Shown here: positions 46,724 to 54,271 of the stretch, in pieces
Position numbering within the stretch: position 1 is the first letter of the stretch
How the letters are laid out: every line of letters starts with the position of its first letter
NCBI RefSeq assembly: GCF_963675635.1
Contig: NZ_OY776488.1
Span: 2,083,501 to 2,147,500 of the forward strand
Length of the DNA stretch: 64,000 nt
Direction: 5' to 3'
From: an uncultured Pseudodesulfovibrio sp.
GTDB lineage: Bacteria > Desulfobacterota > Desulfovibrionia > Desulfovibrionales > Desulfovibrionaceae
Notes under the pieces: model-generated
Told to the model about the DNA's origin: nothing
Databases searched by the model: none
What the model saw: only the letters and a program-made list of their open reading frames with translations
Made by a program: the position numbers and the translations under genes

Positions 46724-47487
46724 TACGATTCATAAAAATGGGCTATGCGTGCCTCGTTTATCTTTTTCTCTACCTGCCGCTGGCTGTCATGGCGGTATAT
46801 TCTTTCAATGCGTCAAAATACTCCCTTGCATGGAAAGGGTTCACACTCAAATGGTACGGCAAGCTGCTCACCAACACGACCTTGATAGACGCCGCACTCC
46901 GCTCCCTGACCATTGCCCTGGTTTCAGCGACTATCGCCTGTATCATCGGCACTCTGATAGCCTTTATGCTGCATCAATACCGATTCCGTGGCCGAAAAAC
47001 CATCTTCGGCGGCGTATTCATTATGATGATGTCTCCGGACATCGTTATCGGCATATCACTACTGGTGCTGTTTCTCGGCGCAGGTTTGACTCTTGGATTC
47101 TGGACGCTTTTGATGGGTCACGTCACCCTGTGTGTCCCCTTTGTGGCAGCCACCGTCTATTCACGTTTCAAAGGATTCGATGCTTCGGTGGTCGAGGCTG
47201 CCAGAGATCTCGGAGCCAATGAGTATCAGGTCTTTCGACGTGTCGTTCTACCCATGGCCATGCCCGGTCTTGTGGCTGGCTGGCTGCTCAGTTTCACGTT
47301 GTCTCTTGATGATGTCATCATCAGTTTCTTTACAACCGGACCAACGTATGAAGTGCTTCCTCTGCGAATCTATTCAATGGTGCGCCTTGGAATAAAACCC
47401 GATGTCAACGCGCTCAGCGTAGTGATGATCCTTATAACCGTCGTCGCCGTCATCATATCCCGGCGACTCCTCAAGGAGAAGAGATGA
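46720..47487 (+). CDS. potC: Polyamine-type ABC permease PotC
   Basis: A 255-residue permease with six helices (first VYLFLYLPLAVMAVYSF) and the EAA loop EAARDLGANEYQVFRRVVLPMAMPG (about 164-188). It overlaps potB and potD by four bases each, both as ATGA. It completes the pore. Confidence 0.92.
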   Translation: MIRFIKMGYACLVYLFLYLPLAVMAVYSFNASKYSLAWKGFTLKWYGKLLTNTTLIDAALRSLTIALVSATIACIIGTLIAFMLHQYRFRGRKTIFGGVFIMMMSPDIVIGISLLVLFLGAGLTLGFWTLLMGHVTLCVPFVAATVYSRFKGFDASVVEAARDLGANEYQVFRRVVLPMAMPGLVAGWLLSFTLSLDDVIISFFTTGPTYEVLPLRIYSMVRLGIKPDVNALSVVMILITVVAVIISRRLLKEKR

Positions 47488-48524
47488 AAAAAGTATTAAT
47501 TGCCATCGCCGTCATTATCATGTGCGCCGCGTCTGCCCATGCCGGCAGCAACGAACTGTATCTCTACATTTGGTCAGAATACATCCCCGACGAGGTTCTT
47601 GAAGACTTCACAAAGGAGACCGGCATCACCGTCCACCTGTCCACATACGACAGCAATGAAGCCATGTACGCCAAGATCAAACTGGCTGGACAGGGATATG
47701 ATCTGATCGTCCCTTCATCAGACTATGTAGGTCTCATGCGTCGTCAGGAGATGCTGCTCCCACTGGACAAGGCAAAGCTGCCGAACCTCTCCAACCTGAC
47801 GCCCAGATTCGTCAACCAGTCCTTTGATCCGAACAATGAATACTCTGTGCCATACATGTGGGGCTCCACGGCCATTGCCATCAACACTGGCACCCTCGGG
47901 CACACGGCTGTCGAAAGCATAGCAGACCTCTGGAAACCGGAAATGGACGGCAGGCTCCTACTCCCCAACGAACCGCGGGAAGCCTTTGTCTTGGCCCTGA
48001 AGAAACTTGGATACTCAGTCAATGAAACCGACCCCGCTCATCTCGAAGAGGCATATCAGCAGTTGAAAATACTGATGCCGCGTGTCCGCGCCTTCGACTC
48101 CGACTCTCCCAAACAGGCATTGCTCTCGGGCGAAATATCCGTTGGAGTTGTCTGGAATGGCGAAGCATACATCGCCAACAGTGAAAACCCCGAAATTATA
48201 TATCTTTACCCACCTGAAGGCTTCAGCCTCTGGATGGATTCAATGTGCATTCCCAAAGGCGCAAAAAATATTGCCGAGGCTCACGTCTTCTTGAACTACC
48301 TGCTCCGCCCTGACGTGGCTGCCGTCATCAGCACGGAAATGGGATACTCGACTCCCAATGCCAAAGCCATTGAGCTCTTGCCGGAAGAAGTACGAAACAA
48401 TCCCATCGTCTACCCCACCGAAGCCGAGATCCAACGGGGAGAATTCGAAGATGATCTGGGGGAAGCCATGAAATTGTATGATGAATACTGGGTGAAACTG
48501 AAGACCGGCAACACCCAGCCTTAA
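47484..48524 (+). CDS. potD: Polyamine-type periplasmic binding protein PotD
   Basis: 346 residues with a signal peptide (VLIAIAVIIMCAASAHA) and a PotD/PotF body: LYLYIWSEYIPDEVLEDF, YDLIVPSSDYVGLM, the hinge LSGEISVGVVWNGEAY and FLNYLLRPDVAAVISTEMGYSTPN. Family proteins bind spermidine or putrescine through acidic and aromatic residues. The placement after potABC and the SET/RimK genes implies a link with the modification array. Confidence 0.93.
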   Translation: MKKVLIAIAVIIMCAASAHAGSNELYLYIWSEYIPDEVLEDFTKETGITVHLSTYDSNEAMYAKIKLAGQGYDLIVPSSDYVGLMRRQEMLLPLDKAKLPNLSNLTPRFVNQSFDPNNEYSVPYMWGSTAIAINTGTLGHTAVESIADLWKPEMDGRLLLPNEPREAFVLALKKLGYSVNETDPAHLEEAYQQLKILMPRVRAFDSDSPKQALLSGEISVGVVWNGEAYIANSENPEIIYLYPPEGFSLWMDSMCIPKGAKNIAEAHVFLNYLLRPDVAAVISTEMGYSTPNAKAIELLPEEVRNNPIVYPTEAEIQRGEFEDDLGEAMKLYDEYWVKLKTGNTQP

Positions 48525-48551
48525 AAAGAAAAGCTCTCCTTTAAAACAAAA

Positions 48552-48590
48552 AGCGGCTTACGATTAACATCGTAAGCCGCTAATTTCATT
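48552..48590 (+). terminator. Terminator-like hairpin after potD
   Basis: A 13-bp perfect stem (48552-48564 with 48569-48581) with a 4-nt loop. The tail (aatttcatt) is only partly T. On the other strand a short run of A/T follows, so it may also serve the tRNA side. Confidence 0.7.
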
Positions 48591-48591
48591 C

Positions 48592-48653
48592 TGGTACAAG
48601 GGGGGGACTCGAACCCCCACAGCCGTGAAGCCGGCGGATTTTGAATCAATATC
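48592..48653 (-). tRNA. 3' fragment of a tRNA-Leu(CAA)-like gene (attachment site)
   Basis: On the minus strand the segment reads from an anticodon loop TTCAAAA through a variable arm, a T arm (GGGGG-TTCGAGT-CCCCC) and an acceptor end TTGTACCA. The 5' half is absent: the bases before the loop do not pair with TCCGC and no ACAAGG start is found. It resembles the 3' half of leuX-type tRNAs. The C run is one base short of a canonical acceptor-plus-T-stem, fitting a relic without selection. An integrase gene follows within 160 bases, so this is the left junction of an element; the rebuilt tRNA should be at the other end. Confidence 0.7.
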
Positions 48654-48676
48654 CGAGATTTCACCCATCATCATTT

Positions 48677-48750
48677 AATATCATCTTAGTTCTAGATCTC
48701 AATCACTTAAAGAATTCCCCCCTTCACTAACCATCCCAGAATATCATCTT
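48677..48750. repeat. Direct repeats beside the attachment site
   Basis: AATATCATCTT occurs at 48677-48687 and at 48740-48750, 63 bases apart. Next to it is an inverted repeat, AACCACCAA (48755-48763) with TTGGTGGTT (48776-48784). These could be integrase arm sites or control sites for the integrase gene. Confidence 0.45.
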
Positions 48751-48812
48751 GTTTAACCACCAATTTGGTGTTAATTTGGTGGTTGTTTTAAGATCAATCT
48801 TTGGAGGACGGG

Positions 48813-50024
48813 GTGAGTAAGAAGTGGATTCAATCTGACAAATTTCGCGGAATCAGATGGCAGCAACACCCGAAGCGGAAACATGGAGTCCGCTTCGATA
48901 GGCGTTTTGCCTATCGATTTATGTTTCAGGGCAAACGCTACGAAGGTTTTCTTGGCTGGGAGACAGAAGGTTGGCATGAGAAAGACGCATACTTAAAAAA
49001 AGAGTTCTATCTTGAAAACGCCAAGAATGGCCACGGACCGACCAGCCCTAAGAGAGAAGCACAACAATCCCGCGAAGCTGTCTTGGCTGAGAAACGTAAA
49101 GACATTTCATTTGAGGCCTATTTCAACAATCGATACCTGCCAGAAGCTCGCACACGGAAAAAAGAGCACACCATAAGAACCGAAAAGCAGCATCTCCGAG
49201 ACTGGCTCTCCCCTCAGTTGAATGAAAAGCCCATGCGCTCCATAAGCCCCGACGACATTGAACGAATCAAGCTTGCAGTTCTAGACAAAGGACGCACTCC
49301 CAGGACAGCACAGCATATCCTAGCCGTCTTTCGCCTCGTATGGAATCATGCAAGAAAGAGAGGTATCGTCGAGACAGACAGCCCTACCCGCGCTATTGAA
49401 ATCGGCAGAATTAACAATGAGCGCACCAGGTTTCTCAAGCCAGAAGAAGCGCAAAAGCTTTTAGACACGGTCAGGGCCCTCGACGAAAATGCCTACTCAT
49501 TAACTCTGGCCGCCCTATACACCGGCGCAAGACTAGGAGAGCTAACCGGCCTCACTTGGAGTGCAATCGATATGCAGGAAAAATCAATCACTCTTCTGCA
49601 CACGAAAACAGGCAAACCACGTATTTTGCCCATAGCTGGCGCGTTATATGAAATTATCGAGAACATTGGCGAAGGGACTCCTGAAGAACTTGTATTCACA
49701 AATTCGAAAAAGGCTAAATGGCGCGAGGCTCCGTGGGGCTTTCGACAGGCCATCAAGGATCTCAAGCTCAACGAAGGCCGAACAGACAAGCGAGAGTGGA
49801 TTTGCTTCCATAGCCTCCGACACACAGCTGCCTCTATGATGCTCGCTGCCGGTGTGGATATCCGTACCATCCAATCACACTTTGGCTGGTCTACGCTTGC
49901 TATGCTTCAACGCTATACTCATGCTCTGGATGAGTCGAAGCGAGCAGCGATTGACTCATTGGAAAGGGCCTTAGCCACCAAGCCAGGTGGTAAGATTCTT
50001 CCATTCAAGAAGACCGCAGAATAA
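48813..50024 (+). CDS. int: Tyrosine-type site-specific integrase
   Basis: A 403-residue phage-type integrase. The N-terminus has an AP2-like DNA-binding region, the middle a SAM-like core-binding domain (about 90-190), and the C-terminus the catalytic domain. Active-site elements are ALYTGARLGEL (first Arg), HSLRHTAASMML (His-x-x-Arg) and HFGWSTLAMLQRYTH (His and nucleophile Tyr). The start is GTG 48813, preceded by ggagg seven bases upstream. It should insert the element into the tRNA-Leu gene whose relic adjoins it. Confidence 0.95.
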   Translation: MSKKWIQSDKFRGIRWQQHPKRKHGVRFDRRFAYRFMFQGKRYEGFLGWETEGWHEKDAYLKKEFYLENAKNGHGPTSPKREAQQSREAVLAEKRKDISFEAYFNNRYLPEARTRKKEHTIRTEKQHLRDWLSPQLNEKPMRSISPDDIERIKLAVLDKGRTPRTAQHILAVFRLVWNHARKRGIVETDSPTRAIEIGRINNERTRFLKPEEAQKLLDTVRALDENAYSLTLAALYTGARLGELTGLTWSAIDMQEKSITLLHTKTGKPRILPIAGALYEIIENIGEGTPEELVFTNSKKAKWREAPWGFRQAIKDLKLNEGRTDKREWICFHSLRHTAASMMLAAGVDIRTIQSHFGWSTLAMLQRYTHALDESKRAAIDSLERALATKPGGKILPFKKTAE

Positions 50025-50208
50025 AGCCCCCCCCAAAAAAACATACTGCGCCACCGCTTCTACAGAGAGGACGCACAAGCGCTTGATATGTCTGATGAAT
50101 TTTGGCTCAACCTGAAGCACATTCGGGCATACACAAGCCTGAAAAATTCTTCGAAGAAACAGACTCTTAAAAAAACAAACATGCATCGATAAATACTTAA
50201 TCTTAAAA

Positions 50209-50232
50209 AGCCGCTAGCAATTGCTAACGGCT
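50209..50232 (-). terminator. Terminator of the minus-strand CobT operon
   Basis: Ten-bp stem with one mismatch (50209-50218 with 50223-50232) and AATT loop, followed on the minus strand by TTTTTAAG. It lies between the convergent integrase and zinc-ribbon protein genes. Confidence 0.75.
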
Positions 50233-50238
50233 CTTATC

Positions 50239-50577
50239 TTATCCTTCAAATTCAGCATCACACCGATTGCAGTGCCAGACCCCAATGATATGTCGGTCGA
50301 TATGTTCCCCGACTTGGTTACCGACCGTTGCCCCGGCAAAGAATCCTGCAAGGGCACCGGCAAGGGCTCCGGTTATGGCACCCATTCCGGTGCCAATGAC
50401 AGGGGCAAATCGAGAGCCAATAGCTGCTCCGCATATAGCTCCACTTGATGCGCTGGCGTAACCCGCTGCGCCGCCAGCCACTCCTCCTACAGCCGTTCCG
50501 AGTTTTTGCGTTCTGTTTATTAAAATGACGTGCGTATCCCCATTGCAGTTTGGGCATTTGGGTGTTTCATTTTCCAT
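50239..50577 (-). CDS. Zinc-ribbon and glycine-zipper protein
   Basis: 112 residues. A split zinc ribbon (CPNC at residues 8-11 and CNRC near 105) encloses a long small-residue segment (AVGGVAGGAAGYASASSGAI and GMGAITGALAGALAGFFAGA), which forms glycine-zipper membrane helices. The two Cys pairs would come together on one face of the membrane. It follows the CobT-like gene by 24 bases. The role is unknown. Confidence 0.7.
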   Translation of the reverse strand: MENETPKCPNCNGDTHVILINRTQKLGTAVGGVAGGAAGYASASSGAICGAAIGSRFAPVIGTGMGAITGALAGALAGFFAGATVGNQVGEHIDRHIIGVWHCNRCDAEFEG

Positions 50578-50601
50578 ATTTTCTCTCGCTTATATTTGTG
50601 A

Positions 50602-52176
50602 TTATTTGACCAGCGCACCACGCAACATGCCAAACATAGACGGGGCCAATTCGGACAGGTCGTGGATGGTGCGGCTATGGTTTGGAATCAGTTTGGTGAT
50701 GGCTTCGGACATGATGCCCAGACCGTAGATTTCGATGCCAAGACGCCTGGCGTCTTCAATGGCACTGAGTGCAACATTGGACGAGTCAGGATCACCGTCC
50801 GTCAGGATCAGGACGATCCTTCTTGGTTCAGAAAGCGGTTGCATCTGTTGCAGCACCCACCAGAGGGCTTCTCCAAGCGGTGTGCAACCTGCTGCGCTCA
50901 CGGCAAAGTCAGCGTGCATCCGCTCTCCATGTCGCAGAATGGGGCACACTGTCGGGCCTTGGCCGTTTCCGTTGCCTCCATCTGTCGGAGTACCTGCAGG
51001 AAAGGCCGTAACCGCTACATTTATACCATCGATGGAATCCAAGGCAGTGGCAACTGCATGACATATCTGCGAGGTTAGCTTAATACGCCGTCGCATTGAG
51101 CCGGAACAATCCAGCAGAATGTGAACAGCAGTATTCACGCCAACCTTGCGAGCTTCCCATTTGAACACACGAGAATCTGCTACCGTCAACCGGTGCAATT
51201 GACGCGAATCCAGACGACCATGGCGACTGACGTTACTTCGTGCCATCACCGATGATTGCAACACTCCTTGAAGCTGAGTTCGCAATGCAACTGAAGCCCG
51301 TCTCGTTACCTTTTCATCCTCCGGTGGGATAGGCTTCGTGGTCTTATTCCCAAGCCTTGCTACACAGAGAGATTCACTCAAATCCTGCGGTTGACCTTTA
51401 GTGAGCGATTCAGCAAGCGCCCCACCTAGGTCATCTGGCAAATCGTCTGGGGTTGCCTGAAAGAGCTGTTTCAGACTCCTACAAGATCCTTCGGCCACCC
51501 CATTGGGACTACCGTTTTTGAATGTGTTTTTGTCTTTAGAGCCCTCATTTTTAGGGACCTGTGAATCCAATTTCTCTTTAAGGATGGAAACGACTTCCCG
51601 CGCATACAGGATACAATCCTGTGTTGATTCACAGCAGACATGCACCTTTTGCAGGACTATGTTTAACCGCGCAATCAGACCAGGATATTGAGCTTCAACA
51701 AGGCAGCCGGCAGCATCTCGCTGATTGCCCAGCGAAGGGACATCCCACGCTCGTACCGACAACAGCAACCAATTCAAGATTGCCATACCAGGATCAGTAG
51801 CCTGTTCAGAGTCATTGCCGAACAGATGCTGAATGAGCCAGTTGAAGTTCTGGCGGCAACCGGGAAACAAACGCGCCAGACGATGCTCAACACGCCAATC
51901 CTCAAAGGTATTCCAGACGTGCATTTCTAGCGGCGTCAGGTTCGCCAACTTCAGCCAATCAAAACGAGTTTCCCGAATATGCGCAGCTTCATGATCCGCA
52001 TATCCACGCGCTAGACCGATGAGTGTTTCGTCACAACCCAGAGGAAGCGCAGGCAGATGAATAGTATTGCCATCCGTATATGCTCCGGTTCCCCCAATCA
52101 CTATTTTTACGCCGTATTTACGCCCGAGCACGCTTGCCACCATGGGCAGTGATTTCATGATGAGTTTGTTCGTCAT
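50602..52176 (-). CDS. CobT-like VWA protein with zincin-like motif
   Basis: 524 residues from ATG 52176 (GTG 52188 is possible). A C-terminal VWA domain has the metal-binding DCSGS (residues 356-360) and LTDGDPD near 475. The N-terminal part has a metallopeptidase-type HEAAH (62-66). The middle is acidic and low in structure. Such CobT-like proteins pair with a CobS-like AAA+ ATPase, as here. No cobalt chelatase subunit CobN lies nearby, so a cobalamin role is unlikely; these triads occur on mobile elements with undetermined function. Confidence 0.85.
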   Translation of the reverse strand: MTNKLIMKSLPMVASVLGRKYGVKIVIGGTGAYTDGNTIHLPALPLGCDETLIGLARGYADHEAAHIRETRFDWLKLANLTPLEMHVWNTFEDWRVEHRLARLFPGCRQNFNWLIQHLFGNDSEQATDPGMAILNWLLLSVRAWDVPSLGNQRDAAGCLVEAQYPGLIARLNIVLQKVHVCCESTQDCILYAREVVSILKEKLDSQVPKNEGSKDKNTFKNGSPNGVAEGSCRSLKQLFQATPDDLPDDLGGALAESLTKGQPQDLSESLCVARLGNKTTKPIPPEDEKVTRRASVALRTQLQGVLQSSVMARSNVSRHGRLDSRQLHRLTVADSRVFKWEARKVGVNTAVHILLDCSGSMRRRIKLTSQICHAVATALDSIDGINVAVTAFPAGTPTDGGNGNGQGPTVCPILRHGERMHADFAVSAAGCTPLGEALWWVLQQMQPLSEPRRIVLILTDGDPDSSNVALSAIEDARRLGIEIYGLGIMSEAITKLIPNHSRTIHDLSELAPSMFGMLRGALVK

Positions 52177-52181
52177 GACAA

Positions 52182-53147
52182 TCACCAAAGCCCATGGCTA
52201 TCGATCTGATGTTGATGCACCGATTCGGGAATGAACTCAGCGTCAGCTATCGATTTTTCAGGCAATGAAGGAATCGTGTCTGCAACCAGACCAGCCAGGA
52301 TATCACTGGCATCTTTGCCATCGAGGATCTTCTGCCCATGCGCCACGAGCGTTACAGGATCACGAAGCATGGACACAACACCTTGAAGCATCACCAACTC
52401 ACTGCCATGGATGTAACCGCGAGTAGGAATACGGTTGAAGGTCGTTTCCAGAAGATCCACTACGGGCACGACACGCGGTTCAACAAAGCTAAGCCCCGAC
52501 AGTTTGGTATGGATGGAACGCAAAGGAGACAACGCCTTGTGCGTCACCTTGTCCTTTCCGTCAAAACACCGATGCCATGTATCTGTCGCAGCCTTGGCAA
52601 CCTCACCGAAAAGCGTGCCGCCAAGTTCATTCACTTCATCATGCAAACCCTGATGTACCGCGTCATCCGTGGGTGGCAGGAGCTTGAACAACTGCCACTT
52701 GAAGCCGATACGACTACGGACGTAATCCGCACTGACAGTAGAGCCGCCGATCAGATTCTCCCAGCCAGGATGCTGCGATATCCAATCCCGTACAGCGTCA
52801 TCGTACCGATTGAGGAATTGATCTTTTGCGTTCAGGAAGTCATTACGAATGACGGTCAGTTCCGCCACGACCTCATCAGCTTTATCCTCAGGAAGTGCCC
52901 AACCGCCAAGGAATCGGACACCGGTTCGATCCAGCAGGTTCACAGCGCGAGCCTTGAGTGTCCCGAAGATACGTAGCTCCTGCGGATTGCAAATCTTCTT
53001 GCTGCCCAGCGACGCCAGTTCTTCAGGCGGCAACTCCGCCCCACCAAAGTCCGAGGGTGTTAATTTCTTGCGAGCAGTCCAAATGTTCACGTCCAGATTC
53101 AGGGCCATCAAATTGTCGAGCACAGTGATGTCAGTGTGGGTATCCAT
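52182..53147 (-). CDS. DUF3150 family protein
   Basis: A 321-residue helix-rich protein. It has the opening LNLDVNIWTARKKLTPSDFGG, the segment ARAVNLLDRTGVRFLGGWALP (about 67-87) and the C-terminal QKILDGKDASDILAGLV. DUF3150 proteins lie between CobS- and CobT-like genes on phages and integrative elements, as here, and probably bridge the ATPase and VWA partners. The start has aaggag and two bases separate the gene from the CobS-like stop. Confidence 0.85.
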   Translation of the reverse strand: MDTHTDITVLDNLMALNLDVNIWTARKKLTPSDFGGAELPPEELASLGSKKICNPQELRIFGTLKARAVNLLDRTGVRFLGGWALPEDKADEVVAELTVIRNDFLNAKDQFLNRYDDAVRDWISQHPGWENLIGGSTVSADYVRSRIGFKWQLFKLLPPTDDAVHQGLHDEVNELGGTLFGEVAKAATDTWHRCFDGKDKVTHKALSPLRSIHTKLSGLSFVEPRVVPVVDLLETTFNRIPTRGYIHGSELVMLQGVVSMLRDPVTLVAHGQKILDGKDASDILAGLVADTIPSLPEKSIADAEFIPESVHQHQIDSHGLW

Positions 53148-53149
53148 GA

Positions 53150-54133
53150 TTACTCCTTGGTTTCTTGTGGGAAGATGCGTTGCGCCAGTTCGTGCAATAC
53201 GGTCCTGGTCTCAGGGGAAGCTCGATAGCCAAGAGAGCGATCGAGCGCATAGGTCACGGGCTGAATGCCTTGCCTTGCAAGCGGTTGGAATCGGACAGTC
53301 AAGTCTGCCCAACGAATGAGAGTACGGGTCGAGAAAGTGATTTCGATAGTGTCGCGAAAGCTGCCGTCAGCCTCGCCCATAAACAGTTTGCGGACCTCGT
53401 TGGCGTATTCCACCATCTTGGTCCGCACGTCCTTGGGAAGTCCCGGTGCCTTGCGATGCAGTAGCTCGCGCTCCGACTTAGGACTGGGGTAACCGATTTC
53501 GCACAGCCAGAAGCGATCCATGAAGGCTAAATTCTGTCTGAGCGTTCCTTGATACAATCCGGTTTCGTCGGCTCCGCCATTGGTGTTGGCTGTGGCCGCA
53601 AAGCGGAATAACGGATGCGGTTTGATAACTTCTCCGCTGTTCTCCGGGATGCATAGCGGATCTCCATCCAGAATTCCGTTGAGACCGGCAGCAGTCGCCG
53701 GATCAAGTAGGTCTATTTCATTAAGCAGGAATAACCCGCCGAACTTCATGGCGAGCGCCAGCGGTCCATACTGAAAGGACATATTCGAGTCCTCCACGGT
53801 CAAATGCCCGACCATATCGGGGAACTCCAGCCGTCCGTGCCCAGTGATGTCGAAAACCGGATAATTAAGCTTGGCTGCAAGTTGTTTGATCAGACTTGTT
53901 TTACCCGAACCAGCAGGTCCGAACACGTAAAGCGGGTCAGACGAATCCATAAACCAGACGACCGCGTCACGGCTCGAATCATGGAAGAGGTATTCCGGGT
54001 TAGGTTCCGGGGTAAACGAGGATGGAGATGCAAAGCCGCATACCGTCCGTTTGGATTTCTTGCCGCTGAAGACCTCTCCTGCATCGTGGTTAGTCGGTTG
54101 CATGGTTTGCAGTTCTTTCAAGATGTCACTCAT
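53150..54133 (-). CDS. CobS-like AAA+ ATPase (MoxR group)
   Basis: A 327-residue ATPase from ATG 54133, which follows aaaggaggg. Walker A GPAGSGKT lies at about residues 72-79, Walker B GGLFLLNEIDLL about 132-143, the sensor Asn in AATANTNGG and the Arg finger region LRQNLAFMDRF. It would act as a hexameric remodeller with the DUF3150 and CobT-like partners. The first codons and the leader of this gene are duplicated at 57047-57187. A GC-rich hairpin lies just upstream of the ribosome site. Confidence 0.9.
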   Translation of the reverse strand: MSDILKELQTMQPTNHDAGEVFSGKKSKRTVCGFASPSSFTPEPNPEYLFHDSSRDAVVWFMDSSDPLYVFGPAGSGKTSLIKQLAAKLNYPVFDITGHGRLEFPDMVGHLTVEDSNMSFQYGPLALAMKFGGLFLLNEIDLLDPATAAGLNGILDGDPLCIPENSGEVIKPHPLFRFAATANTNGGADETGLYQGTLRQNLAFMDRFWLCEIGYPSPKSERELLHRKAPGLPKDVRTKMVEYANEVRKLFMGEADGSFRDTIEITFSTRTLIRWADLTVRFQPLARQGIQPVTYALDRSLGYRASPETRTVLHELAQRIFPQETKE

Positions 54134-54136
54134 GGT

Positions 54137-54195
54137 TTCCCTCCTTTGAAAACGGAAAGAGCCCCGGCCTGCTTGTGCAGAACCGGGACTCTTCA
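54137..54195 (-). promoter_or_regulatory. Leader hairpin before the CobS-like gene
   Basis: An imperfect GC-rich stem (CCCGG/CCGGG and CTGC/GCAG paired across a short loop, 54157-54194), followed on the minus strand by CTCTTTCCGTTTTCAAAGGAGG. It could terminate the ankyrin gene transcript or act as an attenuator. Near-copies precede two other genes on the element. Confidence 0.6.
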
Positions 54196-54271
54196 TATTT
54201 TATGAGTTTCAGTTAATGGTTTAACTATCTACAAGGTGCGTACCTTAAATACGTCTCACCATTTAACTATT

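Noticed and set aside
50602..54133. Cobaltochelatase for vitamin B12 synthesis
   Set aside because: CobN is absent and the DUF3150 partner and mobile context point elsewhere; the host cobB lies in another locus.
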